A DNA stretch of 64,000 nt, taken from the NCBI GenBank assembly GCA_038214135.1, contig JBBQSD010000009.1:25221-89220 (forward strand). The letters are read 5' to 3'. The notes beneath the pieces are model-generated. The model made no database searches, had not been told where the DNA came from, and was given only the letters and a program-made list of their open reading frames with translations. Both the position numbers and the translations under genes were made by a program. Shown here piece by piece: positions 17,057-24,723 of this stretch (position 1 is its first letter; the number at the start of each line of letters is the position of its first letter). Origin of the DNA: JANLSE01 sp038214135. GTDB lineage: Bacteria; Chloroflexota; Chloroflexia; Chloroflexales; Roseiflexaceae.

Positions 17057-17563
17057 ATGATCGATCCATTGTTGTATTTCTGGGAGATCCTCAAGGCCTC
17101 GTTGCTCTCAACCGGCGGCGGGAACATCCCAATTCTGCACGATTCCCTGATTGCCCAGGGTTGGGTGACGGATCGACAGTTTGCTGAAGCGCTGGCAATT
17201 GGTCAGATCAGCCCTGGGCCAACCGGATTATGGGTGATTTGCCTGGGCTACCTTGTCGATGGTGTACGCGGTTCGCTGCTTTCGCTGGTTGGCATCACGC
17301 TACCGCCGATACTGGTGCTGGTTGTTCATCGAGTCTATCAATCGATTGGTCATCACCCAGCAACCCAGGGTTTTGTTCGCGGCCTGGGATTGGCTGTCGC
17401 TGGCGTATTTCTGGTCGTCCTGGTCAATCTGATGACTAGCACAGGCATCAGCCCGGAGACGATATTCATTCTGCTTGGGGCCATTGGGCTTGGATTGATC
17501 CGCCGTTTGCCGGTTGTTGTAATTATTGTGGCAGCTGCGCTGGCGGGCATTGCGCTGTTCTGA
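17057..17563 (+). CDS. Chromate transporter (ChrA) C-terminal-half subunit
   Basis: This 168-residue membrane protein is homologous to the second half of the CHR family. It has the STGGGNIPILHDSLIAQGWVTDRQF element and QISPGPTGLWVICLGYL, followed by four to five hydrophobic helices. It is translated 4 bp after its partner (GGGGTGAGCAA before the ATG), which indicates coupling and a heterodimer. The start at 17057 is chosen because upstream in-frame codons overlap the partner and do not resemble the family. lysZ follows after 65 bp containing an AGACGCAA...TTGCGTCT hairpin. Confidence 0.88.
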   Translation: MIDPLLYFWEILKASLLSTGGGNIPILHDSLIAQGWVTDRQFAEALAIGQISPGPTGLWVICLGYLVDGVRGSLLSLVGITLPPILVLVVHRVYQSIGHHPATQGFVRGLGLAVAGVFLVVLVNLMTSTGISPETIFILLGAIGLGLIRRLPVVVIIVAAALAGIALF

Positions 17564-17628
17564 TCAGGCAGCGATGCGGGGGTAGAGACGCAATATCTTG
17601 CGTCTGGACACGATGCGGGAGAATAGAT

Positions 17629-18432
17629 ATGATCGTCATTAAGGTTGGTGGCGGTGCCGGGATGGATTATGATGCGCTGTGTGGCGATCTGGCCGAACGC
17701 TGGCGATCTGGTGAGCGGCTGGTGCTGGTGCATGGTGGCTCAGATGAGACCAATAAGCTGGCTGAGCAACTTGGCCACCCACCGCGCTTTGTGACCTCGC
17801 CATCTGGCTATACCAGCCGCTACACCGACAGGGCGACGCTTGAGATCTTTCTGATGGCAGCGGCTGGCAAACTGAACAAGCTGATCGTCGAACGCTTGCA
17901 GCGGTTGGGTGTGCAGGCGGTTGGGCTTTCCGGCCTGGATGGGCGCATTCTGGAAGGGCAACGCAAATCGGTTATTCGGATTGTCGAGGATGGCAAGCAA
18001 AAGATCCTGCGCGATGATTGGACCGGCACGATTGAGCGGGTCAATACGAACCTCTTGCATCTGCTGATCAATGCTGGCTACCTGCCGGTGATTGCGCCAA
18101 TTGCCAGCAGTACGCTTGGTGAAGCGCTGAATGTTGATGGTGATCGGGCGGCAGCAGCTATTGGTGGTGCGTTGGCCGCCGAAACATTGCTGTTGCTGAC
18201 GAATGTGCCAGGGTTGTTGAGCAATTTCCCGGATGAGACATCGCTGATCCCACATATTCCGCGCAACGCAATCGAGGAATATCTGCCAGTTGCCCAGGGC
18301 CGTATGAAGAAGAAGATCCTGGGTGCCGCCGAGGCTCTTTCCGGCGGGGTTGGGCGCGTCATTCTTGGCGATGCCCGCATCCCGCAACCAATCAGCCGCG
18401 CCATTGCCGGGCAAGGAACCGTGATTGAATAA
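17629..18432 (+). CDS. lysZ: LysW-aminoadipate kinase
   Basis: This 267-residue amino-acid kinase is of the ArgB/LysZ family. It opens IVIKVGGGAG and continues with LVLVHGGSDETN. It has the GLSGLDGRI loop, VIAPIASSTLGEALNVDGDRAA and the ATP-site GRMKKKILGAAEAL. It phosphorylates the side-chain carboxylate of LysW-bound 2-aminoadipate. The GYTSRYT segment is where ArgB-type glutamate kinases differ, in line with a LysW-linked substrate. It follows the ChrA-like pair on the same strand. A long repeat spacer with opposite-strand genes separates it from lysJ. Confidence 0.92.
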   Translation: MIVIKVGGGAGMDYDALCGDLAERWRSGERLVLVHGGSDETNKLAEQLGHPPRFVTSPSGYTSRYTDRATLEIFLMAAAGKLNKLIVERLQRLGVQAVGLSGLDGRILEGQRKSVIRIVEDGKQKILRDDWTGTIERVNTNLLHLLINAGYLPVIAPIASSTLGEALNVDGDRAAAAIGGALAAETLLLLTNVPGLLSNFPDETSLIPHIPRNAIEEYLPVAQGRMKKKILGAAEALSGGVGRVILGDARIPQPISRAIAGQGTVIE

Positions 18433-19011
18433 ATTGAATAAACAGTATTCAGAAGTCAGGAGTCAGAATAGCTGGCCCTTTCTCTAGAAACCGTTCCATT
18501 CGTTTCGGATGCTGCTGTGCGCGGCTCATACCTCGGCTGTGATCGATATGTGCTTGTGGCAGATTCGCTGGTTGTTTTGCTTGCTGGCGCGAAAGAATGT
18601 GATTGGCCCGCCAACGTCGGTTGGTCATGCCTCGGCTGTGATCGATATGTGCTTGTGACTGATCGCTCACCCCTTGCCCCGCTCGCAATGGGAGCAGGGC
18701 AGCACAGCCGATAATGGGGAATTGACAGTAGGAGTAAGCAGTACTGCATCGCGCCTTTGCAGATCCTGTAGCTACACGATTATGCACCCAAAACCGATAT
18801 TCGGCACGCCCGTAGCAGCACACGGCAGCACGGTATCTGCCACCTGGATGAATGGATGGAAGGGGTTAGAAGCACCACCGACATTCTTTATACCAATCAG
18901 AAATGAGAAGTTCGCGGTTCGTATATTGTCCGCAGATGATGCAGTCAGTCGTTCTTGGTTCAGTGGTTCAGTGGTTCAGCATTCCGACTCCTGACTCCTG
19001 ACTTCTGACTC
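18433..19011. repeat. Long repeat spacer after lysZ
   Basis: No gene is seen in 579 bases. GTCAGGA arrays lie at 18449-18469 and, inverted, at 18982-19015. Between them are two copies of 'CCTCGGCTGTGATCGATATG...' (about 18531 and 18631), related to the pair near 14640. Confidence 0.75.
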
Positions 19012-19485
19012 CTATACCAACGCAGCTTCCTGCAAGTTCTTGATCGTCAGTGTATAGGCGCGGGCAAATCCGCCGACATAGCGCGCCCCATCTGGGATGT
19101 AGCGGTATAGCCCGAAATCCGCAAAGTCAAATAGCATGGCGGCAGCGGGCAGGCGAGCCAGATAGATCGAACGGGCAGCGACATATTCAGGAGTATCGTG
19201 TGGCAGGCTTGCCACTGCACCAGTGAGCGTGATGCGCGCCAGGGTTTGCACATCGTCGCGCTGATCATCTGGTTCGGCAATCATCAATGAGGAATGTGGA
19301 TCATTGGCGAGGTGGCGGGTATGCGGCGAGAGCCGACTCAGGTGCAACAGAAATCCGCCAAAATCTGGCTCTGGCGCGTAGGCCACAAACGAAACAAATG
19401 GCGCACCATCCTGCAATGTCCCAAGCGCGGCGCTACGCTGGCTGCGAATCAGGGTGGCAATATTGGTAAGCTCATCTGGTTTCAT
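19012..19485 (-). CDS. HugZ-like pyridoxamine-phosphate-oxidase-fold protein
   Basis: This 157-residue single-domain split-barrel protein of the HugZ/PNPOx-like family has RSQRSAALGTLQDGAPFVSFVAYAPEPD, LSRLSPHTRHLANDPHSSLMI and a C-terminal FGLYRYIPDGARYVGGFARAY. HugZ relatives bind heme or flavin; the short form lacks the C-terminal DUF2470 domain. Its start codon overlaps the hepT stop by 4 bp, so it is translated as the third gene of the mntA-hepT operon. Such a partner is not part of the textbook HEPN/MNT module. Ligand unknown. Confidence 0.8.
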   Translation of the reverse strand: MKPDELTNIATLIRSQRSAALGTLQDGAPFVSFVAYAPEPDFGGFLLHLSRLSPHTRHLANDPHSSLMIAEPDDQRDDVQTLARITLTGAVASLPHDTPEYVAARSIYLARLPAAAMLFDFADFGLYRYIPDGARYVGGFARAYTLTIKNLQEAALV

Positions 19486-19940
19486 AGTTGGGTATCAACA
19501 CGTTCTGGGTGGGTATTGACCCACTGGCGATACGAATCGGCAACCAGTTCAAGATCACTGAGTTGCGATGTGCAGATCGCATACAATTCGTCCGGGGTGA
19601 TTTCATGATAATAATGAACCATTCGATTACGATAACCAGCCAATTGGATGAGCAGCGCGGCTACTTGTGCGTTGAGCACCTGCCGATCCCTGAGCCCTGC
19701 TGCAATTTCCTTATATTCCGTCACACCCTGACCGAAGCCCTTCGCCAGAATATGCCGACCAATATCGAGCAATGCTTCCAGAATTCGGCGCAAGCACGAT
19801 TCGGCTGCCCAGATATTGCGGCGATCAGCCATAAATACTGCTTTATCAGCAAGCGGCAGAGTGCGTATTCCGTCAAGGCACTCTGCTATCAGCGCTAGGC
19901 GATCGCCAACTACCCGCGAACTGATTCCTACTGGTATCAC
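19482..19940 (-). CDS. hepT: HepT-like HEPN ribonuclease toxin
   Basis: This 152-residue helical protein is of the DUF86/HepT HEPN family. The ribonuclease motif R-x4-H-x-Y is present as Arg104...His109-Tyr110-Tyr111 (RNRMVHYY), so the toxin looks catalytically intact. In the characterised MntA-HepT pair, HepT cleaves RNA and is silenced by AMPylation of a Tyr in this motif. The gene overlaps both neighbours by 4 bp (mntA upstream, HugZ-like downstream). It is on the strand opposite to the lysine genes. Confidence 0.85.
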   Translation of the reverse strand: MIPVGISSRVVGDRLALIAECLDGIRTLPLADKAVFMADRRNIWAAESCLRRILEALLDIGRHILAKGFGQGVTEYKEIAAGLRDRQVLNAQVAALLIQLAGYRNRMVHYYHEITPDELYAICTSQLSDLELVADSYRQWVNTHPERVDTQL

Positions 19941-20368
19941 GATACTCTCCGATAGATCAGATCCTGGCGCTCACGCTCAAGCGGGATGAGATCACCAGCC
20001 CGCCGTAGGACATACAGATCATATTCATCGGCGGCATGCTGATCATCGGCAAACAAGCGCTCGCCACGAATAACATTCGCCGCCAGAAAGGGATCGGCCT
20101 GAGCCAACAGAACGAGATCGACGCGAGTCACACCGAAGAATTCTTCTAAAGCCAGGGTGAACTGAAGCGTTTCACGAATTGTCCAGGAGATGTTTGGCGC
20201 AATGAGTACACCAATATCGACATCTGATGGGCCTGGTGCAAGCACAGATTGTTGCCCGATGATCCAGGCATACACGTCGCTGGCACGGCTGCCAAAGGCA
20301 TACAGGATCACACTATGATGACGCCGACATAGTATTTCCAGCGCTTGCTGCTGTTCTGTCATGCTCAA
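19937..20368 (-). CDS. mntA: MntA-like minimal nucleotidyltransferase antitoxin
   Basis: This 143-residue minimal nucleotidyltransferase domain has GSRAS at 26-30 and the metal-binding D49-V-D51 with a third acidic residue near D84. The spacing between GS and DxD (about 20 residues) is longer than in the compact family consensus, a small insertion. In the known module it transfers AMP to HepT and neutralises it. It is the first gene of a three-gene operon transcribed leftward, divergent from lysJ, with 59 bp between the start codons. Confidence 0.84.
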   Translation of the reverse strand: MSMTEQQQALEILCRRHHSVILYAFGSRASDVYAWIIGQQSVLAPGPSDVDIGVLIAPNISWTIRETLQFTLALEEFFGVTRVDLVLLAQADPFLAANVIRGERLFADDQHAADEYDLYVLRRAGDLIPLERERQDLIYRRVS

Positions 20369-20387
20369 CCATCGATCATTTCTCGTA

Positions 20388-20408
20388 CGGGCGCGATATA
20401 TCGCGCCC
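20388..20408. repeat. GGGCGCGATATATCGCGCCC palindrome between mntA and lysJ
   Basis: A perfect 20-bp palindrome is centred in the 59-bp divergent intergenic region of mntA and lysJ. The same sequence occurs near 13265-13284. It could act as an operator or simply be a REP copy. Confidence 0.7.
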
Positions 20409-20427
20409 CTGCTGAAAGGAACAACTC

Positions 20428-21621
20428 ATGAGTATCGCCATGATACCACACACCACCGACGAGATCATCGCTCTGGAATCGGCGCATACCGCTGGGTTCT
20501 ACCCGAAGCGCCAGGTTGCAATTGTGCGCGGGCAGGGCGCAACGCTATGGGATGCCGATGGGCGCGAGTATATTGATTGTGTTGGCGGGCAGGGTGCCGC
20601 CAATCTCGGCCACGCGCATCCTGCTGTTGTGGCAGCCATTCAGGCACAGGCAGCGACGCTGATCAGCTGCCCGGAGATTTTTCATAACGACCAACGGGCT
20701 GCCTATCTCTCCGAACTGATTGCCGTGCTGCCGGATGGCATGGGCCGCGCATTCCTGTGCAATTCGGGTGCCGAAGCCATTGAGGGTGCGCTCAAGATCG
20801 CCCGCTTGATCACCAACCGCCCGAATGTGATTGCGACGGTGCGTGGGTTCCATGGCCGCACGCTTGGTGCGCTCTCGGCCACCTATGAACCAAAGTATCG
20901 TGAGCCATTCGCGCCATTATTGAGCGGGTTCAGCCATATCCCCTATGATAAGCTCGAAGCACTTGAGGCCGCCGTCAACGAACAGACAGCAGCAGTATTG
21001 ATCGAGCCAATCCAGGGTGAGGGTGGCGTTCGCCCGGCCAGCCCTGGGTATCTGGATGGCGCACAGCGGATCTGCCATGAACGAGGCGCGCTGCTGATTG
21101 TCGATGAAGTGCAGACTGGTTTTGGGCGAACGGGCACGCTGTTTGGGATTGAGCATGCTGGCATCACCCCCGACCTCATAGCGCTGGCTAAGTCGATTGC
21201 TGGCGGATTACCAATGGGTGCTGTTGCGATCCATAGCCGCTATGGCACACTGCCGCAGGGCAGCCACGGAACGACATTCGGAGGTGGGCCGCTGGTGTGT
21301 GCGGCAGCACGGGCGGTACTACAGGCCATGCGCGATGAAGAACTACCACGTCAGGCTGCCGAGAAGGGCGCATACCTCATTGAACAACTGCGGGCGCTCA
21401 AACTCGCCAGGGTTCGTGAAGTACGTGGCATGGGCCTACTGGTTGGGTTGGAATTAAAGGAGCGGGTGCAGCCATTCCTGCCCGCCCTTATGGAATTGGG
21501 TGTATTGGCATTGCCAGCTGGCCCCAACGTACTGCGTTTGCTGCCCCCGCTGGTGATCAGCTATGCACAACTGGATCGAGTGGTGGTGGCTGTTGGTTCG
21601 GTACTACAAGGAGCAAAATGA
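20428..21621 (+). CDS. lysJ: LysW-lysine aminotransferase
   Basis: This 397-residue class III aminotransferase of the ArgD/LysJ family has the CNSGAEAIEGALKIAR motif, FHGRTLGALSAT, the PLP-binding IVDEVQTGFGRTG and the Schiff-base lysine in ALAKSIAGGLPMGA. It transaminates LysW-aminoadipate semialdehyde to LysW-lysine with glutamate. AAAGGA lies before the ATG. The next gene overlaps its stop by 4 bp. ArgD-type dual activity is possible. The release enzyme LysK is not found nearby. Confidence 0.92.
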   Translation: MSIAMIPHTTDEIIALESAHTAGFYPKRQVAIVRGQGATLWDADGREYIDCVGGQGAANLGHAHPAVVAAIQAQAATLISCPEIFHNDQRAAYLSELIAVLPDGMGRAFLCNSGAEAIEGALKIARLITNRPNVIATVRGFHGRTLGALSATYEPKYREPFAPLLSGFSHIPYDKLEALEAAVNEQTAAVLIEPIQGEGGVRPASPGYLDGAQRICHERGALLIVDEVQTGFGRTGTLFGIEHAGITPDLIALAKSIAGGLPMGAVAIHSRYGTLPQGSHGTTFGGGPLVCAAARAVLQAMRDEELPRQAAEKGAYLIEQLRALKLARVREVRGMGLLVGLELKERVQPFLPALMELGVLALPAGPNVLRLLPPLVISYAQLDRVVVAVGSVLQGAK

Positions 21622-22421
21622 ATAGTATTCCGCGTTCACACACGATCATGTTCGCTATTATCTGTGCCGCTGCGCTACTGGTTGCCGTATTTGGTTCCTT
21701 CTTGCCTGTTGTGCTTGCGGATATGCTCTCGTGGCTGCAACTGCCGCCATTGCATGCCCGCTTCGTTGGTGCCCTGTATTTCTATGGTGCCATCTTTATG
21801 ATTGGCTGTATGCGTGCGCGCTACCAGAGCGAGGTGCGCTATGCACTGATGATGATCGCGATCTGGACTGGCCTGCTGTTTGTTGTTTCGATCCTGAGCC
21901 TTGGTGCATTTGATTTTACACGCTTGCCAGTCTGGATCTGGTTTGCCTCCTATTCAATCTATCCAGTGATCGCGATGATATTGACCTGGCGTGATCGCAA
22001 CACCATAACCGTAGATCTCCCAGGGCCGCGCCTTGCAGGCTGGGCCTATACAGCACTGATCATCCAAGGATTGGTTGTTGGGCTGCTGGCGCTGGCGCTG
22101 TTGTTGATACCCGGAGTGATGGTTGCCGTCTGGCCGTGGAAGATCACGCCATTGCTCGCACAGACCTATGGTGGCCCATTATTGGCCTATAGTGTTGGCA
22201 GTATTCTGTTTGCACGGCGGCGAACCTGGCTCGCGGTGCGGGCAGTCGTTCCAGCCATGTTTGTGTTTACTGCCGGAGTGTTGCTAGCTTCATTCATTCA
22301 TCGTGGGCTGTTCTCTGCCAGTGATCTGGCCGACTGGATCTGGTTTCTGGCATTTGGAACGATGACGGCTCTGCTTGGTGCCATGACCGCCCGTGTGCTA
22401 GGGCTACAGCCTGGAGCATAA
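21618..22421 (+). CDS. Seven-TM membrane protein translationally coupled to lysJ
   Basis: This 267-residue, very hydrophobic protein has about seven predicted helices and no recognisable soluble domain. I do not recognise a named family. Between helices it has short basic turns (MRARYQSEVR, TWRDRN, ARRRTW), consistent with an inside-positive topology. Its ATG overlaps the lysJ stop (ATGA), so it is co-translated. Coupling suggests an accessory role such as transport, but nothing in the sequence shows a substrate. Confidence 0.75.
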   Translation: MNSIPRSHTIMFAIICAAALLVAVFGSFLPVVLADMLSWLQLPPLHARFVGALYFYGAIFMIGCMRARYQSEVRYALMMIAIWTGLLFVVSILSLGAFDFTRLPVWIWFASYSIYPVIAMILTWRDRNTITVDLPGPRLAGWAYTALIIQGLVVGLLALALLLIPGVMVAVWPWKITPLLAQTYGGPLLAYSVGSILFARRRTWLAVRAVVPAMFVFTAGVLLASFIHRGLFSASDLADWIWFLAFGTMTALLGAMTARVLGLQPGA

Positions 22422-22481
22422 AGCCCTATCAGCCAACTTTACCTATGAGGATACGTATGCCACATAGCTCTGAGAGACGTT

Positions 22482-22595
22482 CTATAGCATTCCTATTTGA
22501 GTTGTAAAGGCGCGTAGCGCAAAGCGGGGCTTGGGGCGCAGCCCCGAAAGAAATCTCCCCGCCCCTTTTTTACAAATCCGGTAGGATTGCTATAG
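22482..22595. mobile_element. MITE-like element with ~27-bp imperfect terminal inverted repeats
   Basis: The left end CTATAGCATTCCTATTTG...TTGTAAA (22482-22508) matches the inverse of the right end TTTACAA...TAGGATTGCTATAG (22569-22595), with mismatches mainly in the middle. The interior holds a GC-rich hairpin set (GCGGGG...CCCCGC with nested GGGGCGCAGCCCC, then TTTTTT) that could terminate lysJ transcription. There is no coding content, so it would be non-autonomous. Confidence 0.6.
22522..22572 (+). terminator. Terminator-like hairpin downstream of the lysJ operon
   Basis: Outer stem GCGGGG/CCCCGC encloses GGGGC-GCA-GCCCC and is followed by CCCCTTTTTT. It lies inside the MITE-like element. 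Confidence 0.6.
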
Positions 22596-22596
22596 T
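22569..22596 (+). promoter_or_regulatory. Promoter of the Eco29kI-like endonuclease gene
   Basis: TTTACA (22569-22574) and TATAGT (22591-22596) are spaced by 16 bases. The elements are formed by the right terminal repeat of the MITE-like element. The TTG start of the endonuclease is only 10 bases past the -10 box, so the mRNA would be almost leaderless. Confidence 0.55.
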
Positions 22597-22605
22597 AGTG
22601 AGTTT

Positions 22606-23256
22606 TTGCTGGATGAGAAGCCCTATGATCCATTGACATACGACAATCTGGGGAGAAGTATCTCAGAAGCATTGCTCAGACGCCCTGCGCTACCTTTAGC
22701 GGCACTGCCACTATTCAATGGTGCTGGTATTTATGCGCTCTACTATGTTGGCGAGAAGAAGCCGTATGAGGCATATCTACCACTTGCAGAAGCCCATAAA
22801 AATGCACCATTCAGCCGCCCGATCTATGTTGGTAAAGCGGAGCTTTCGGGCGCCCGAAAAGGTCGACGGGATGTTCAGTTGCTGGAAACGAAACTTGCTG
22901 ATCGGTTACGCCAACATGCAAAGTCAATCAGTTCAGCCTACACAACACTGCATATTGATGACTTCTATTGTCATTATCTGATCGTTGAGTCGGTGTGGAT
23001 ACCACTCGGCGAGAGTATTCTTATTAATCTCACAAGACCGGTTTGGAATATGGTTGTCGAGGGATTTGGCAATCATGATCCTGGAAGTGGTCGAGCGGCT
23101 GGCATTCGCCCAATGTGGGACACAATCCATCCAGGCAGAACGTGGTCAGAACGACTACCAGTACGTGCCGAGACAACAGATAAGATTGATCAGCGCATCA
23201 AACGCTTCTTTGCAGGCGACACAACAGTAGTTTTACCTGAAACTCAGAATATCTGA
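22606..23256 (+). CDS. Eco29kI-family GIY-YIG restriction endonuclease
   Basis: This 216-residue type II endonuclease has the GIY-YIG nuclease core. GIY is at 41-43 and YVG at 74-76, followed by Arg100/His104, Glu136 (LGESILI) and Asn148, the residues expected for Eco29kI-type catalysis. Family members cut CCGCGG (SacII type), but specificity here is unverified. The start is TTG at 22606; no in-frame ATG fits the family N-terminus (YDPLTYDNLGRSI). It converges on a C5-cytosine methyltransferase gene, with the two stops 10 bp apart, forming a complete restriction-modification pair. Confidence 0.87.
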   Translation: MLDEKPYDPLTYDNLGRSISEALLRRPALPLAALPLFNGAGIYALYYVGEKKPYEAYLPLAEAHKNAPFSRPIYVGKAELSGARKGRRDVQLLETKLADRLRQHAKSISSAYTTLHIDDFYCHYLIVESVWIPLGESILINLTRPVWNMVVEGFGNHDPGSGRAAGIRPMWDTIHPGRTWSERLPVRAETTDKIDQRIKRFFAGDTTVVLPETQNI

Positions 23257-23266
23257 AGAAGGCAAC

Positions 23267-24511
23267 TTAGCGTAGCGCTACTAGAGATTCTCCAACAACA
23301 GGATCTCTCAATAATGCATGCGGATCAGGAGAATGGGCTACTGTATCAACCTGAGCCAGAGATAGGTAGATATGGCGTGCGATGAACTCAGCCATTGCTA
23401 TTGGGACAGCATTTCCCAATTGGCGGCGGCTTTCAGTCCAGGAGTTTGCAAAATACCATTCGTCAGGAAATGTCTGGATGCGTGCTAACTCACGTACCGT
23501 AAAATAACGCACGGTTCCATCATCGCGGCGAAGTATATTCTCACCGCCAGGATTACCATGGTCGCCAGCCTTGATTGCTTTCGCTGGCCAATCCCAAGGG
23601 CTACCAGTATGCCCAGGGTAGATTCGGGCATCCGGAATGCCAATGTGATTATCTATAAGCGGATGTGGATTGCGATTATTTGGCTCAGGGAGATCATGGA
23701 GAGCATCACGGACAGTTTGCCAGCGCTGCAATATTGGCTTCGACAAGCGAGCCAAGCGCTCGACCTGCCATCTGAAACGCTCAGGCACTGATTGGCTAGA
23801 AAGGCCATGCTCCTCCCAATAGCTCCCATCCACATATTGAGCATACAGGAGTGCTTCTTTCGTGTGCATAGGGGCTGGAAAAGCCCACCGAATACCCAGG
23901 TCACAACGGAATGCAACAATAAAAACGCGCTGCCGTTCCTGTGGCACTCCGAGATCAGCCGAATTATACAACTCAGCACTCACAAGGTATTGTTCGTCCT
24001 GCGGGAAGTGGGTGCGTTTATGGCGTATGGTCGACAAGCGCTCGGCATGCTCCCACCACGTCTCACCTGGAAATTGGGTAAGCATAGGCAAACGTAGCTG
24101 GTTCAAAATATACTCAAAATAAGGCCGGAAGTTTTCGCGCAATATCCCACGCACATTCTCAAGCAGAATTGCACGTGGACGAATAGCTCGCACTGCTCGC
24201 AACACCTCGGGAAACATATTCCGCACATCAGCTTCGCCTGCATGTTTCCCGCCTAAACTGAACGGCTGACATGGAGCACCACCTGCTAATAGATCAACTT
24301 TTCCTGCTGCACAATAGTCGGTATAATCTACATTCCGAACATCGGCTTCGATAACTGGCCAATGAACGCCTTCTATACATCGCTGGACATTTAAGCGAAG
24401 AGTGTCACAAGCATCACGATCACGCTCAACTACCAGCAAGTGCTGAAAACCAGCTCGATGTGTTCCAAGTGCTAACCCACCGGCTCCACTGAATAGCTCG
24501 ATTGATCGCAT
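23267..24511 (-). CDS. C5-cytosine DNA methyltransferase (partner of the Eco29kI-like enzyme)
   Basis: This 414-residue C5-MTase has the AdoMet motif IELFSGAGGLALG (4-16), the catalytic Cys81 in GGAPCQPFSLGGK, ENVRG (118-122), the VPQERQRVFIV motif VIII and a C-terminal LGNAVPIAMAEFIARHI motif X. It should protect the site cut by the convergent endonuclease. The ATG at 24511 is chosen because AAGGAC lies 9 bases upstream; in-frame starts 9 and 12 codons earlier have no good ribosome-binding site. A strong promoter and a 17-bp palindrome lie upstream. Confidence 0.93.
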   Translation of the reverse strand: MRSIELFSGAGGLALGTHRAGFQHLLVVERDRDACDTLRLNVQRCIEGVHWPVIEADVRNVDYTDYCAAGKVDLLAGGAPCQPFSLGGKHAGEADVRNMFPEVLRAVRAIRPRAILLENVRGILRENFRPYFEYILNQLRLPMLTQFPGETWWEHAERLSTIRHKRTHFPQDEQYLVSAELYNSADLGVPQERQRVFIVAFRCDLGIRWAFPAPMHTKEALLYAQYVDGSYWEEHGLSSQSVPERFRWQVERLARLSKPILQRWQTVRDALHDLPEPNNRNPHPLIDNHIGIPDARIYPGHTGSPWDWPAKAIKAGDHGNPGGENILRRDDGTVRYFTVRELARIQTFPDEWYFANSWTESRRQLGNAVPIAMAEFIARHIYLSLAQVDTVAHSPDPHALLRDPVVGESLVALR

Positions 24512-24550
24512 ACGACTAGTCCTTAAATACCTGCTCATTGTTGCCATATA

Positions 24551-24567
24551 AAATCTACCATAGATTT
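24551..24567. promoter_or_regulatory. Perfect palindrome in the methyltransferase 5' UTR
   Basis: AAATCTA-CCA-TAGATTT is a 7-3-7 inverted repeat. It lies between the -10 box (24591) and the methyltransferase start (24511), a typical operator position for methyltransferase autoregulation or a controller protein. Confidence 0.55.
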
Positions 24568-24590
24568 CATATATCCCTACAACACGGTTC

Positions 24591-24619
24591 AGTGTAGTAC
24601 ATATTTTCTATATTGTCAA
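24591..24619 (-). promoter_or_regulatory. Promoter of the C5 methyltransferase gene
   Basis: On the minus strand, TTGACA (24619-24614) and TACACT (24596-24591) are 17 bases apart. A second dyad, ACACGGTTCAGTGT, overlaps the -10 box. Confidence 0.72.
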
Positions 24620-24723
24620 GAATATGTTCACATTAGATGACCATGTGGCTGCGCCGCACACTGATTGATGAAAATAGCCTTCGCTTTGCGTTTTCGGCTA
24701 TCGGTCTAGCGGCTATCTTCATA

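Noticed and set aside
22445..22507. Short ORF (about 20 codons) upstream of the Eco29kI-like gene
   Set aside because: Part of it lies in the terminal repeat of the MITE-like element and the peptide shows no conserved or regulatory pattern.
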